DNA of 64,000 bases, taken from positions 1 to 64,000 of the forward strand of contig JAVVEP010000015.1 of the NCBI GenBank assembly GCA_032250735.1, read 5' to 3'. This stretch comes from Gammaproteobacteria bacterium (GTDB lineage Bacteria; Pseudomonadota; Gammaproteobacteria; SZUA-152). Below the pieces are notes generated by a model. The model did not search any database and was not told the origin of the DNA. It saw only the letters and a list, made by a program, of their open reading frames with translations. This document shows, one piece after another, positions 11,019-23,697 of this stretch (positions within the stretch are counted from its first letter, which is position 1; the number at the start of each line of letters is the position of its first letter). The position numbers were made by a program, and so were the translations under genes.

Positions 11019-11300
11019 ATGGACAGCATTTCCCTCATCGGCATGATTTCCATCATCACGGCGGGCCTGACCATCGCCATCGGCTCCATCGGCCCGGCGC
11101 TCGGCGAGGGCCGCGCGGTGGCCCAGGCCCTGAGCGCCATCGCCCAGCAGCCGGACGAATCCGCCACCATCACCCGCACCCTGTTCGTCGGCCTGGCGAT
11201 GGTCGAGTCCACTGCGATCTACTGTTTTGTGGTCGCGATGATCCTGATCTTTGCCAACCCCTTCTGGGATCATGTCATCGCCGCGGCGGCGGGGGGCTGA
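11019..11300 (+). CDS. atpE: N-ATPase F0 subunit c
   Basis: This 93-residue hairpin protein forms the rotor ring. Helix 1 (about 8-40) contains IGPALGEGRA and helix 2 (about 53-80) contains GLAMVESTAIY. The ion-carrying carboxylate is E63. A second glutamate, E30, sits where Na+-type rings carry Gln, and S64 follows E63, so the site has two carboxylates plus a serine. That pattern is known in N-type rings, and both Na+ and H+ use have been argued, so coupling ion is open. AAGGAG before the ATG at 11019 decides the start. It lies 14 bp after atpB. Confidence 0.95.
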   Translation: MDSISLIGMISIITAGLTIAIGSIGPALGEGRAVAQALSAIAQQPDESATITRTLFVGLAMVESTAIYCFVVAMILIFANPFWDHVIAAAAGG

Positions 11301-11303
11301 GCG

Positions 11304-12065
11304 ATGAGCATCGACTGGATCACGGTCTCGGCGCAGATCATCAATTTTCTGGTCCTGGTCTGGCTGCTGAAACATTTTCTGTATCAGCCGGTCATCCTCG
11401 CCATGGAACGCCGCGAGCAACGCATTGCCGACCGCCTGAACGAGGCAGAGCAGCGCGAACAGCAGGCGGCGCAACAACGGCAGCAGTATCAGGACCGGCA
11501 GCGCGAGCTCGCAGAGCAGCGCGAGGCGATGCTGGACGAGGCCCATGCGCAGACCGAACAGCAGAAACGCCAACTGCTGCACGAGGCCCGCGAGGAGGTC
11601 GCCAGACTCCGCGAGGACTGGCAGGCCCAGGTCCGCCAGGAACAAAAGGAGTTCCTCCTGCAACTGCGCGAGGAGACCGCCACCACGATCCAGGAGATCG
11701 CGCGCAAGGCGCTGGCCGATCTGGCGGATAGCCCGCTGGAGGAACAGATGATCGAGGTGTTCATCCACCGGCTGAAGTCGCTGGACGGGGAGGATCGCCA
11801 GTCCCTGGCGGCGACGGCCGGACCGATTCGCATCAGCAGTGCGCAGGCGCTGGACGCCCCGCTGCGCGGACGGCTCACCCGTGCCGTGCACGACCATCTG
11901 GCGGACGACGTCGCGGTGGAATACAGCCAGTCGCCGGCCCTGCTCTGCGGCATCGAACTCAGCCGTGGCGAACAGCGGCTGGGCTGGAATCTGGCCGCCT
12001 ATCTCGAACAACTGGGCACGCGCATGCAAGACGCCTTCGCGCCCCTCGAAACGACGCAGGACTGA
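11304..12065 (+). CDS. atpF: N-ATPase F0 subunit b, extended
   Basis: The 253-residue protein has one N-terminal membrane helix (about 8-28, [20 protein letters not shown]). A long Gln/Glu/Arg-rich coiled coil spans about 35-140, followed by a folded C-terminal part. Ordinary b subunits have about 156 residues. The extra C-terminal 100 or so residues end in a delta-like segment ([27 protein letters not shown]). No separate delta gene (atpH) is present, and N-ATPase operons lack one, so this subunit probably supplies the peripheral-stalk contact to F1. It starts 3 bp after atpE. Confidence 0.92.
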   Translation: MSIDWITVSAQIINFLVLVWLLKHFLYQPVILAMERREQRIADRLNEAEQREQQAAQQRQQYQDRQRELAEQREAMLDEAHAQTEQQKRQLLHEAREEVARLREDWQAQVRQEQKEFLLQLREETATTIQEIARKALADLADSPLEEQMIEVFIHRLKSLDGEDRQSLAATAGPIRISSAQALDAPLRGRLTRAVHDHLADDVAVEYSQSPALLCGIELSRGEQRLGWNLAAYLEQLGTRMQDAFAPLETTQD

Positions 12066-12069
12066 AAGC

Positions 12070-13635
12070 GTGTTACAACAACTCCTGGACGACACCATCG
12101 GCACCCTGCGCCGGACCATCGCGCAAACCTCGCCGACCTTGCGCCGCCACGAGACCGGCATCGTCATCCAGGTCGGCGGCGGGATCGCGCAGGTCAGGGG
12201 GCTGCCCGGCCTCGGCTCCGATGAGCTGGTGCGCTTCGGGGATGGCCTGCTGGGGGTGGCCATCAACCTGGAGCCCGACGCCATCGGGGTGGTCCTGCTG
12301 GGTAACAGCGACCAGCTGGTGGCCGGCATGGAGGCCAGCGGCACCGGGCGCGAGGCCGACACGCCGATCGGCAAGGCCCTGCTGGGGCGGGTGATCGACG
12401 CCACCGGGCGGGTGCTCGACAACGGCAAGCCGCTGCCGACCGGCGAGCGTCGGCCCATTGAGCGCCCGGCCCCCCCCATCATCGACCGCTCGCCGGTCAC
12501 GGTGCCGCTGGAGACCGGCATCAAGACCATCGACGCCCTTATCCCCATCGGCCGCGGCCAGCGCGAACTCATCGTCGGCGACCGCCAGACCGGCAAGACC
12601 TCGGTGGCCATCGACACCATCATCAATCAGCGCGACAGGGGGGTGATCTGCATCTACTGCGCCATCGGCCAGCGCGGCACCGCCGTGGCCCGCGTGGTGG
12701 ACACCCTGCGCCGGCACGATGCCCTCGACAACACCATCATCGTGGTAGCCTCGGACGAGGACCCGCCGGGGCTGCGCTTCATCACCCCCTATGCGGCCAC
12801 CAGCATGGCCGAGTACTTCATGGAACAGGGCCGCGACGTGCTCATCGTCTACGATGACCTGACCCGCCACGCCCGCGCCTATCGCGAGCTGTCGCTGCTG
12901 CTGCGCCGGCCGCCGGGGCGCGAGGCCTATCCGGGCGACATCTTCTATATCCATTCCCGGCTGCTGGAACGCGCCACCCACCTCAGCGAGGCGCGCGGCG
13001 GCGGCTCGCTGACCGCCCTGCCGATCATCGAAACCCAGGCCCAGGACATCTCGGCCTACATCCCCACCAACGTGATCTCCATCACCGACGGCCAGATCTA
13101 CCTCTCACCGAACCTGTTTCACAAGGGCATGCTGCCGGCCATCGACGTCGGCAAATCGGTGTCGCGGGTCGGCGGCAAGGCCCAGTACCCGGCCTTTCGC
13201 AGTGTTGCCGGCGATCTGCGCCTGTCCTATTCCCAGTTCGAGGAGCTGGAGACCTTTGCCCGCTTCGCCACCCGCCTGGACAAGGACACCCGCGCCACCA
13301 TCGAGCACGGCCGCCGGGTACGCGAGGTCCTGAAACAGGGCGAGCACCATCCCCTGCGCGCCAGCGAGCAAATGGCCGTGCTCAGGGCGGTCAACGCCGG
13401 CCTGCTGGACGCCCTGCCGCTGGACCAGATCGCGGCGGCCGAGACCGCGATCCAGCAACGGGTGCTGGTGGAACTGCCCGGGCTGTGCGAGGCGATGGAG
13501 GCCGGCGAGCGGCTGGATGACGGGCAGTGGCAACAGGTGCTGGAAGTAGTGAAAGCGGCGCTGGGGCCGTGGCAGGACGAGACAGCAGATGAGACAACAG
13601 ACGAAACAACAGACGAGACACCGGCAGCCGGCTGA
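12070..13635 (+). CDS. atpA: N-ATPase F1 subunit alpha
   Basis: This is the 521-residue non-catalytic nucleotide-binding alpha subunit. It has [11 protein letters not shown] (Walker A) near residue 168, [36 protein letters not shown] and the C-terminal three-helix domain. GTG at 12070 is chosen because the conserved alpha N-terminus ([12 protein letters not shown]...) begins there, 4 bp after atpF stops. An upstream in-frame ATG would run through most of the atpF 3' half. The C-terminus carries an in-frame tandem repeat, DET(A/T) four times, encoded by 12-bp units at about 13576-13620, which adds a short acidic tail. Confidence 0.94.
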   Translation: MLQQLLDDTIGTLRRTIAQTSPTLRRHETGIVIQVGGGIAQVRGLPGLGSDELVRFGDGLLGVAINLEPDAIGVVLLGNSDQLVAGMEASGTGREADTPIGKALLGRVIDATGRVLDNGKPLPTGERRPIERPAPPIIDRSPVTVPLETGIKTIDALIPIGRGQRELIVGDRQTGKTSVAIDTIINQRDRGVICIYCAIGQRGTAVARVVDTLRRHDALDNTIIVVASDEDPPGLRFITPYAATSMAEYFMEQGRDVLIVYDDLTRHARAYRELSLLLRRPPGREAYPGDIFYIHSRLLERATHLSEARGGGSLTALPIIETQAQDISAYIPTNVISITDGQIYLSPNLFHKGMLPAIDVGKSVSRVGGKAQYPAFRSVAGDLRLSYSQFEELETFARFATRLDKDTRATIEHGRRVREVLKQGEHHPLRASEQMAVLRAVNAGLLDALPLDQIAAAETAIQQRVLVELPGLCEAMEAGERLDDGQWQQVLEVVKAALGPWQDETADETTDETTDETPAAG

Positions 13636-14540
13636 TGGAATCCCTCGAACATCTGCACCGACAGCTGGACAGCCTCGACGAGCTGCGCACCATCGTCAAG
13701 ACCATGAAGGCGCTGTCGGCGGCCAGCATCCGCCAATACGAGCAGGCGGTCATCGCCCTCCGCGGCTACTCGCAGACCGTGGAGCGCGGGCTCTACGTGG
13801 TGGTGAAGGACATGCAGTCACCGCCCGCGCCCGTCCCGCCGTCACGCCACTCCCCGCAGCCCCCCCCACGCCAGGCCGCCATCGTCTTCGGTTCGGACCA
13901 CGGCCTGTGCGGCCGCTTCAACGAGGAGATCACCCAACACGCCCTGGCCCACCTGGACGCCAGCGCCCCGGCGCCGGACCAGCGCCTGATCCTCGCGGTG
14001 GGCGCCCGCGTCGCCGCCAGCCTGGAACAGGCCGGCCAGGCCATCGAAGAGGATTTCATGGTGCCCGGCTCGGCCGAACGGATCACCGCCACCGTGCAGC
14101 AGATCCTGCTCAAGGTCGACGAATGGCGCGAGCAAGCCGGTGTCCATTACGTCTATCTGTTCTACAACCGCCACACCAGCAGCCGGGCGTATCAACCCAC
14201 CACCCTCGAACTGCTGCCCCTCAACCTGCAACGCTTTCAGCAGCTGAACAGCGGCCCCTGGCCCTCGCGCAGCCTGCCCACCTTCAGCATGGACCGCGAA
14301 CGCCTCCTCAGCCACCTGTTGCGCCAATACCTGTTTGTCACCCTGTTCCGTGCCTGCGCCGAATCCCAGGCCAGCGAACACGCCAGCCGCCTCGCCGCCA
14401 TGCAGGCCGCGCAGCGCAACCTCGATGAACGGCTGGACGAGGTGACCATGACCTTCCGCCGCGCCCGCCAGAGCGTAATCACCTCCGAACTGCTGGACGT
14501 GGTCTCGGGCTTCGAGGCGATCACCACAAAAACCACCTGA
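13635..14540 (+). CDS. atpG: N-ATPase F1 subunit gamma
   Basis: This 301-residue central rotor shaft has the N-terminal helix LDELRTIVKTMKALSAASIRQYE, a Rossmann-like middle (FGSDHGLCGRFNEEI) and the C-terminal helix (RRARQSVITSELLDVVSGFEAI). These are the gamma signatures, the C-terminal one matching the conserved 'ITxELxEIVxGAxA' region. Its ATG shares one base with the atpA stop. It is the last gene of the operon in the canonical N-ATPase order. The following gene is convergent and ends 25 bp away; no clear terminator is visible in between. Confidence 0.94.
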   Translation: MESLEHLHRQLDSLDELRTIVKTMKALSAASIRQYEQAVIALRGYSQTVERGLYVVVKDMQSPPAPVPPSRHSPQPPPRQAAIVFGSDHGLCGRFNEEITQHALAHLDASAPAPDQRLILAVGARVAASLEQAGQAIEEDFMVPGSAERITATVQQILLKVDEWREQAGVHYVYLFYNRHTSSRAYQPTTLELLPLNLQRFQQLNSGPWPSRSLPTFSMDRERLLSHLLRQYLFVTLFRACAESQASEHASRLAAMQAAQRNLDERLDEVTMTFRRARQSVITSELLDVVSGFEAITTKTT

Positions 14541-14565
14541 GAGACACGTGAGCGAACAGATGGAA

Positions 14566-15690
14566 CTACCCTTCACTACCGCGCAGTTTTTCGATGTCAT
14601 GGGGCTTGTACGTGATCTTCAAATCGTTGCAGTGTGTTTGCGGCAACAGCCCCTTATGTTGCAGTTGCCCCACCACGATCCCTGGCGCAATACCCACTTC
14701 CTGTGCAAATTGGCAGATAGCCGCTTTACTGAACGGCGCTTGTGCGGCAAAGGTCTTGAAGGCCTTTCTCGGTAGCAGTTCCTGTTCAGCAAAGGTGTTG
14801 GCTTGCGTCTCCTTTTCGTCATCCATGCCATTTGCGCCTTCAATGAAGAGCTCTTTCTTTCCATGCAGCAGGATATGCCCGGCCTCATGGAAAAAGGTGA
14901 ACCAGAGGTGATCGTTGGTCTTGTAGCGCAGACTGAGCTGGATGATGGCCTTGTTTGGATTCACCCAGCGGGTTGCTCCGCTGACGCCGGTCTTGGGTAA
15001 GCACGGGATGAAGACGACCGCCACGCCAGCTTCGGCGCAGCGCTGCTGCAAGGCGGGTACGAAGTGCGCGGAGTTTGTTTCTGCTGTGAGGACACGGGCC
15101 TCGTCCAGCACTTGGCGAAAGGCAGCTTTATCAAATGGTTTGCACTGAATGGCGGCGGCTTCCAGCTCGCCCTTGCGCAGCCAGGCGGAGACGGCCTCGG
15201 CGAAGATTTCGTGTTTGTTGTGCTGGCGATAGGCGACGCCCACATTCGGCCAGATGTCGTCCCACTGTTCCACGCTGGCGATGCCGAAAAAGCACAGCAC
15301 TTCGTCCAGTTGCTGTTTCTGGTCCTTGTGTTTTTTCAACCAGCCCATCTTGGCCATGGCATTGACCGGGATGCGTTTGAGCCAGCCGAGGTCTTTTTCC
15401 AGTTGTGCCCCTTCGACCAGGCGCGCACGAGTCTCCTGGTAGTGGGCCTCCAGATTGAGCCAGTAGTCCACCGGCATACCCAGGGCGCGCTCCAGCTTGA
15501 TAGCGGTTTCCGGGGTAATGATGATGGTGCCCTTACCCTTGAGGATGGCGATGATGTGCTTTTCACTCAGGCCTGTGCGTTTGGCCAGCTCCGTCCTGCT
15601 CATCTTGCGCAGGTCGAGCTCGTACTCCAGCACCTCGCCGGGGGTTACCGTGTAGTCAGGCGTATATTGGTTAATTGCGGTGTTATCCAT
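14566..15690 (-). CDS. HigA-like antitoxin fused to ImmA/IrrE (M78) metallopeptidase domain
   Basis: This 374-residue protein has an N-terminal Xre-type helix-turn-helix of the HigA/VapI kind at about 15-75 (SRTELAKRTGLSEKHIIAILKGKG, PETAIKLERALGMPVDYWLNLE). A helical middle follows, then an ImmA/IrrE zinc-peptidase domain from about 190. The zinc motif HEAGH lies near residue 266 (FTFFHEAGHILLHGKKE), with a downstream EXXXXXFAEQELLP helix supplying a third ligand. Such fusions serve as antitoxin/repressors. It is co-oriented with the upstream toxin-like gene and overlaps it by a few bases. The ATG at 15690 is preferred; an in-frame ATG at 15702 is the alternative. Its 3' end abuts atpG, which suggests insertion of the module there. 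Confidence 0.88.
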   Translation of the reverse strand: MDNTAINQYTPDYTVTPGEVLEYELDLRKMSRTELAKRTGLSEKHIIAILKGKGTIIITPETAIKLERALGMPVDYWLNLEAHYQETRARLVEGAQLEKDLGWLKRIPVNAMAKMGWLKKHKDQKQQLDEVLCFFGIASVEQWDDIWPNVGVAYRQHNKHEIFAEAVSAWLRKGELEAAAIQCKPFDKAAFRQVLDEARVLTAETNSAHFVPALQQRCAEAGVAVVFIPCLPKTGVSGATRWVNPNKAIIQLSLRYKTNDHLWFTFFHEAGHILLHGKKELFIEGANGMDDEKETQANTFAEQELLPRKAFKTFAAQAPFSKAAICQFAQEVGIAPGIVVGQLQHKGLLPQTHCNDLKITYKPHDIEKLRGSEG

Positions 15691-15970
15691 GGGTATCCTC
15701 AATACCTAATATCTTGATGGCGGTGATACGGTGCCAATCCAGTCCGCCTTCCGGCCGCTCCGGTAGCGGGTTGTGCAGCGGCTGGATAATCAGCCGGTAC
15801 GGGCCGTCCAGATCCAGGCTGAGCGTGCCTTTTCGCTTGCCCGTCAGTTCATGGCACCGGTGCGGCGGGCTATAGGGCGGGGCAAAAATGCCCAGATTCG
15901 GGGCCGCCCGTAACGCCGTCATCACCACCTTGATTCGCTTTGCGCGCTGTTGCCCGAAGGCCTTGAGCAT
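15683..15970 (-). CDS. HigB-like (RelE/ParE superfamily) toxin, start uncertain
   Basis: This 95-residue protein is similar to plasmid-maintenance killer/HigB-family mRNA interferases. Conserved segments are CHELTGKRKGTLSLDLDGPYRLI and GGLDWHRITAIKILGIEDTH. Reading upstream of the annotated ATG at 15970, the same frame stays open for about 19 more codons (to 16027) and encodes NIDFVSKKLQKQFNEEKA, which resembles the true N-terminus of this family. No ATG, GTG or TTG is in frame there, however: the position where a start is expected is GTA (16025-16027). The gene may use a non-standard start, or its start may have mutated. It overlaps the antitoxin gene, as in HigBA modules. Confidence 0.8.
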   Translation of the reverse strand: MLKAFGQQRAKRIKVVMTALRAAPNLGIFAPPYSPPHRCHELTGKRKGTLSLDLDGPYRLIIQPLHNPLPERPEGGLDWHRITAIKILGIEDTHG

Positions 15971-16402
15971 CGCCTTTTCTTCGTTGAACTGCTTTTGCAG
16001 CTTTTTGCTGACAAAATCGATATTTACAAATTTAACTTACCTATCAGGTTAATATATTTTTATTTTTATATCCATAGCTAATTGGCTATCGGTGGCATGG
16101 CTGCTGTCTGCTGAACTCCGATCGGAGATCTCATAACGTTTTTACATGTTTTACCGCTATATGGCGAGTTGGCGCGCCCCCAGGGCCGCACATTACTCCC
16201 TGCCCCGCTCACCCGTTCATATGATCCTGAATCTGACGGTAAGCAGTTCTTCTTCCGTCACCTGTTGCCCGTGCCGTACCCCCCATCTAATCCAGAAGCT
16301 TGTCATTCTGGATTTAAATCTCTTTGGCGGCAGCGACACAGGCGCGCCACGCCTCATCGAACACGAACGCCTCCTCAGCTGCCTGCTCTGCGCCATTCCC
16401 CC
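15971..16402. other. Intergenic region upstream of the toxin-antitoxin pair
   Basis: The 16028-16140 part is strikingly AT-rich against its surroundings and should hold the promoter of the minus-strand toxin-antitoxin pair. A TATATT -10 candidate lies near 16058, and an inverted repeat, ATAGC-N6-GCTAT, lies at 16074-16089. The latter could be the autoregulatory operator. From 16140 to 16402 I see no supportable gene; plus-strand reading frames there lack protein-like composition. Confidence 0.5.
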
Positions 16403-18390
<1,988 letters not shown>

Positions 18391-18394
<4 letters not shown>

Positions 18395-21300
18395 GCCCGG
18401 GCCTCCGGCTGCGCCAGGCGGGCGATCAGGAGGGCGACGGGGAAGTGGCCCAGCACCTGCCCTGCCGACAGGCGCCAGCCGCCTTCGACGGCCTCGGCCT
18501 GCAAGGTCTCGCCGGTGAAGCCGTTCTCCCAGCCCTCCCAGCCCGCCCAGCCCGCCGCCGACAACTCGGCAGGCAGCTCGATCCAGGTCTCGCCCCACAC
18601 CGCCTCGCCCAGCGGGACGGCCCCGGTGGCGAGGCGATGGATCAGCCGTGGGGTCACGATCACGGCCAGCTGTTCACCCTGACGACGGGCGAAGGCGCAG
18701 AGGTGCTCGGCGTGGGTGCCGGAGGCCGTCAGCGGCAGGTAGTCGGCGGAGAGAAACAGCGCGCTGTGTTCGCGGCGCAGCTGCAGGCCGCGCCAGATCA
18801 GGTACAGCTTGGCGCGGCCGTCATCGAGCTGTTGCAGCAGCTCATCGCAGAGTTCGGTGAGCGGCGGGCCTGTGGCCTGCGCTTGCGCCAGCAGCGAGTC
18901 GAGCAGCGCGCGCCGTTGACCGTAGTCCACCGGGCGGCGATTGTCCGGGTCCACCAGGCTGAAATCCCACAGCTCATTACCCTGATAGAAGTCTGGCACG
19001 CCCGGCGCGGTGAGCTTGAGCAGGGTCTGGGCCAGGCTGTTGAACTGCCCGACCCGACTCACCTGCTGCTGGAAAGGCAGGAAATCCGTCAGAAAGGGGT
19101 TGTTGTCCAGATCGCCGAGCAGGGTCTCGACGAAGCCGGTCACCGCGTCTTCGTAGTCGGTATTGGGATTGATCCACGAGGTATGTCGCTTGGCCTCCTT
19201 CACCGCCTTGAGCAGGTAGGCCTGGATGCGCTGCCGAAACCCGGCCAGGCCGGCGGCATCCAGCGACCCCAGCGGCCAGGCGCCGATCAGGGTCTGGTAC
19301 AGCAGGTATTCATCATTCCTGCAGGGCGCGCGCTGGTCATCGATGCTGCGCTTCTTGTTGCGATTGAGGCGTGCCCAGCGCCGCACCCGTCGCTGCCACT
19401 CGCCCGGCATCTCCGTCAGCACATTGATGCGGGCGCGCACATCCTCACTGCGCTTGCTGTCATGGGTGGAGCTGCCAAGCATGGCATGGGGCCAGAATCG
19501 GGCCCGCTCCTGATTCTGGTAATGGAAGGCGGCAAGGGACACACCGAAGCGCTCGGGCTCGCCGCCGACCTCGTTCAGCGACAGCAGGCGGTTGTAGCGG
19601 TAGAAGGCGCTGTCTTCCAGCCCCTTGGCCATCACCGGCCCGGTATATTGCTGGAAGCGCATGGCGAAGGCGGTCACCCGCTGCCGGTAATCGTCGCGCT
19701 TGCCCTCGGCGATGGTGGTGAGCAGCACCTCGCGCACGAAATCGAATACCGTGGTGTCCGCCGCGGGGCTGCGCTTCCTGGCCACATTCACCGCCCAGTT
19801 GATGTAGTTGCGGTCCTCCTCTGTAACTCCGTCGGTAACTCCGTCAGTAACCCCGTCGGTAACGTCATCGGCCGTCACATAGGTGCGATAGACCGGAAAC
19901 CAGGCCACGATCTCGCTCAGGGCATCGCGCAGGCTGTTGAGGGTGAAATCACGGGTATGGCGCTCCAGCTCGCCGATACGGCTCAACTGCTGGGCCAGAA
20001 CATTGAGCTCGCTGGCCAGGGCGGAGCGCATGATCATCTTCTTGCAGTCGTAGACCAGTTCGCCCGGCGCGGGGCTCTCGCCCACGAACTCGCGGTAGAT
20101 ACGCTCCATCCTGTCCTCGGCGCCGGCGTCCACGAACAGGCCGTTGACCAGGTTGGCAAACTCGTAGCCGGTGGTGCCATGCACCGCCCAGTCCTGACGC
20201 AGACGTTCGTGACCGGCGACGATCTTTTCCACCAGCAGGTACAGTGGCCGGGCCTCCACGGGGAGCGCTTGTTCACCTCCGGGGAGATACCCCTGGGGGT
20301 CGGGGCTCACCGGCCGCGCCACCCGCTGCTGCAGGCGCCGAAAATAGCCCGCCGGATCATACAGGCCGTCGGGGTGGTCGATGCGCAGCCCCTGCACCCG
20401 GTCGTTGGCGATCAGCGCCAGCACCCGCCGATGAGTGGCCTCGAATACCTCGGTATTCTCGACGCGCAGGCCGGCCAGCTCGTTGATGTTGAAGAAGCGC
20501 CGGTAATTGATCTCGTCCGAGGCCACCCGCCAGTAGGCCAGCCGCCAGGCCTGCCTTTCCAGCAGGCCATGCAGTCGGTCGACGCCGTCCGGCTGATTGA
20601 AGCGGCGCAGATTCTCGTCCACAAAGCGGGCAATATCGGCGTCCTCACAGAGGCGGGCCAGACTGGCCTTGTGCACCTCTTTATCGCGGACCCGCTCCGC
20701 CAGCAGGGCCTCTCGGCTCTCACCGCGCAGGGGCAGGTTGCCGAACGCGGTGATCAGGCTCTGCAGCGCCAGCAGACGGCTGTCCTCGCTGCCCAGCCGC
20801 TGCTCCAGACGAGTGATGTCCTCGCCCAGGATGCGGGGGTACTCCCGCGGATCGATGGGGAATTCGTGTTCGTAGTAACGCACGCTGAAAGCACCGCCTG
20901 TCGGATCAAATTCCAGGCTCAGCTCCCCTCTATCCAGCACGCTGCCGTAATGATCGCCTAGCACCGGCACCAGCACCTTGCCGCGCAGGGCATCCTTCAG
21001 CGGGGTCCAGTCGATATCGAAAAAGCCGGCATAGCTGGAGGCCGGGCCGTTTTCCAGCACGTCCAGCCACCAGCAGTTGTCCCGCCCCATGATGCCCATG
21101 TGGTTCGGCACCATGTCCATGATCAGGCCCATCTGCCGTTCCCGCAGGGCGGCGCTGAACCGCTCAAAGGCGTCATCCCCGCCGAGTTCCGGGTTGAGCC
21201 GGTCATGATCGATGATGTCGTAACCGTGCAGACTTCCGGGGCGGGCCTGCAGGCAGGGCGAGGCATAGCAGTGGCTGATCCCCAGCTGGTGCAGATAGGC

Positions 21301-23697
21301 AACGATCTCCGCCCCCTGATCGAAGCCGAAGTCGCGGTGGAACTGCAGGCGGTAGGTGCTGTGGGGGATCACCGCCTCTAGTGGCGCCGGCCGGTGCGGT
21401 ATTTCCACGGCCGGTAAGGTGGCCGCCCCGCCCCGCTCCTCCCGCAGCGCGCTGACAAAGGACTGTAGCCTGGGTTCATCGTTCCACTGCTCCAGCTCCA
21501 GGCCCAGCCGGCGACGCCAGTTGGGGTACTGATCGGTAGTGCCCGGCAGATTGACCTGTTCCCGCTGGCCGAGCATATCCTCCAGTTGCACCATCAACAC
21601 CTTGCTGGGGGTCCTGGCCAGATAACGATGCACGGCCTCGGCCAGCGCCGGGGTCATCTCCGGAATGGCCACTGTCTGCACCTTCATCCCCGCGGGCAAC
21701 AACCCCTCCCTCTCCAGAGCCATCAGCAGACGGGCCCGGTCCTCGGCCCGACCGATCACCTGCTGCTCGCGCTGCTCGGCGGTTGGAAACAGGCCCAGTT
21801 GTTCGCGCAGTTCCAGGTCCCGCCCCTGCCAATAGCCGGCCAGGGTGGGCAGGTCGTGAGTGGTCACCGCCACCAGGGCCTGAGGCTCGAAATCCCCAGG
21901 TGACCTGAAGCCGCCGTCGGCCGCCTTTTCGAAATAGAGCAGTCGGTAGGAGAGCACCCCCAGGGCGTGCAGGGCCGCGCGCACCGCATCGGGAACGGTG
22001 CCCAGATCCTCGCCGATCACCAGGCAGCGATTGCGCTGACTCTCCAGCGCCAGAATCCCCAGCAGGTCGTGAAACGGATAGGACACATAGGCGCCTGCTA
22101 CCGCCTGAGGTACGGGTAGCGACTCCGACGGTGTCCCCGACGACGCCCCGGATGTCACCCAGAACAGCCGCATCAGGGCCATCACATGGTCGATGCGCAG
22201 GGCCCCGGCGACGCGCATATTCTGGCGCAGGGTGGCGATAAAGGGGGCGTAGGCCTGCTCGCGCAGGGCCTCGGGTCGCCAGGGCGGCAGACCCCAGTCC
22301 TGTCCCTGGAGATTAAAGTCATCGGGCGGCGAACCGATGCGGGCGGTCAAGGCATACAGGTCCTGCTGCACCCAGGCCTCGGCGCCGCCCACATCCACAC
22401 TGACGGCGAGATCCTGATACAGCCCCACCCCCATGCCCAGTTCGGAGGCCCGCTTGCCCGCGGCCTGCAGCTGTTGCTGCGCCTGCCACTGACAGTATTC
22501 ATAGAAACCCACCCGCTCCTCGTGCTCGGTCACAAAGCGGGCCACCGCCGGTGACCGGGGATGACGATAGGACTCGGGCCAGGCGGGCCAGCCCCACAGC
22601 TCGGGATCGTCGGCAAACAGGGTCTCCTGCAAGGCCTCATAGAGGGCGTGCCGGCGCAGTGCCTCACCCTGCTGGCGGCGGAAGGCCTCGAAGGTGGCGG
22701 CCCGTTCGCCACCGGCCTCCCGCTGGTGGTGGCGAAAGTGCTGGTAGAGCATCTCCAGCAGCTCCAGCTTGACGCCGGCCACGGCCACATAATCCACCTC
22801 ATCGGTGGCGCGCAGGGCGCGTAATTGCGCCTGAAAGGCCGCCTCGGCCACCCGCTGCCGGGCCGCCGGGCAGTCGGCAAAATCGGCCACGGCCTCGATG
22901 TCCAGATAGAGGATGTTCAGGAACAGGCGACTGGAGGGGCTGTAGGGGCTGGCGTGGGCTGGGTTGTGGGGGAACAGCACATGCAGCGGGTTCAGGCCGA
23001 CCAGGTCGGCCCCGGCCCGGGCGGAAAATTCCAGCAGCTGAACCAGGTCTGTGTAGTCCCCGATCCCCCAGTTACGGGCCGAGCGCACGGCATAGAGCTG
23101 GACCGCCGGCCCCCACACCCTCCCCTTGTTGGGTCCCTCGCAACATATGGCCTGCGGCTGGTAGGCGCGGCGCGGGGCAACGATCAGCGACAGGCTCGTC
23201 GGGGGGTGGTCCGGCTGGGCCAGATTCTGCAGTTCGAGGCGATGATAGCCAGGGTCGGGGATTCCGGCCAGTCGCAGCCAATGGCCCTGCCAGGTCTCCC
23301 CGTCCAGGGTCTGCTGACCCAATTTTTCCAGCTCGGCGGGCGAGAACTCGCCGCACTCGTCGTCGCCCGCCCTGCCATTCTCACGCTGCAGGCACCAGCG
23401 GAAACGCTGATGGGCCTGATCGGCCAGGACATTCAACCGGATGGCGATGGCCTCCTCATCCGTCCGTACTACCTGAACCGGCGGCAGGGGTCGACGCCAG
23501 TCGGCCGCCTCGGCCTGGGCCAGGGCCTGTTCCATGACCGCCGTGGTCTGGGTCGGCACCCCCATCGCGGCCAGCAGGGTCCGCCGGGTCTGTGGCGATA
23601 CCCGCTGTCGCCTGCCCCAGATGTCGTGATAGTCGAGGCCGATATGATAGCGCTCACAGAGCCTGTCCAGGGGGCTGCGATGGCTGCGACGACTCAT
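18391..23697 (-). CDS. MalQ-TreY fusion: 4-alpha-glucanotransferase / malto-oligosyltrehalose synthase
   Basis: This 1768-residue bifunctional enzyme comprises, at about residues 150-720, an amylomaltase domain: [25 protein letters not shown] (nucleophile D), [13 protein letters not shown] (acid/base E) and [12 protein letters not shown]. From about 775 a TreY domain begins ([16 protein letters not shown]), with [12 protein letters not shown], nucleophile D in [13 protein letters not shown] (about 1107), [11 protein letters not shown] and [14 protein letters not shown]. TreY turns the reducing end of a maltodextrin into a trehalosyl unit, and MalQ can recycle the shortened chains. A tandem repeat (DGVT, 12-bp units at 19823-19870) sits in a loop of TreY. 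The stop and start overlap both neighbours. Confidence 0.93.

Noticed and set aside
16355-16375. A 16-bp exact match to the 3' part of atpG, suggesting an atpG fragment beyond the toxin-antitoxin module
   Set aside because: A single 16-bp match is expected by chance in 64 kb of GC-rich DNA, and similarity does not extend on either side.
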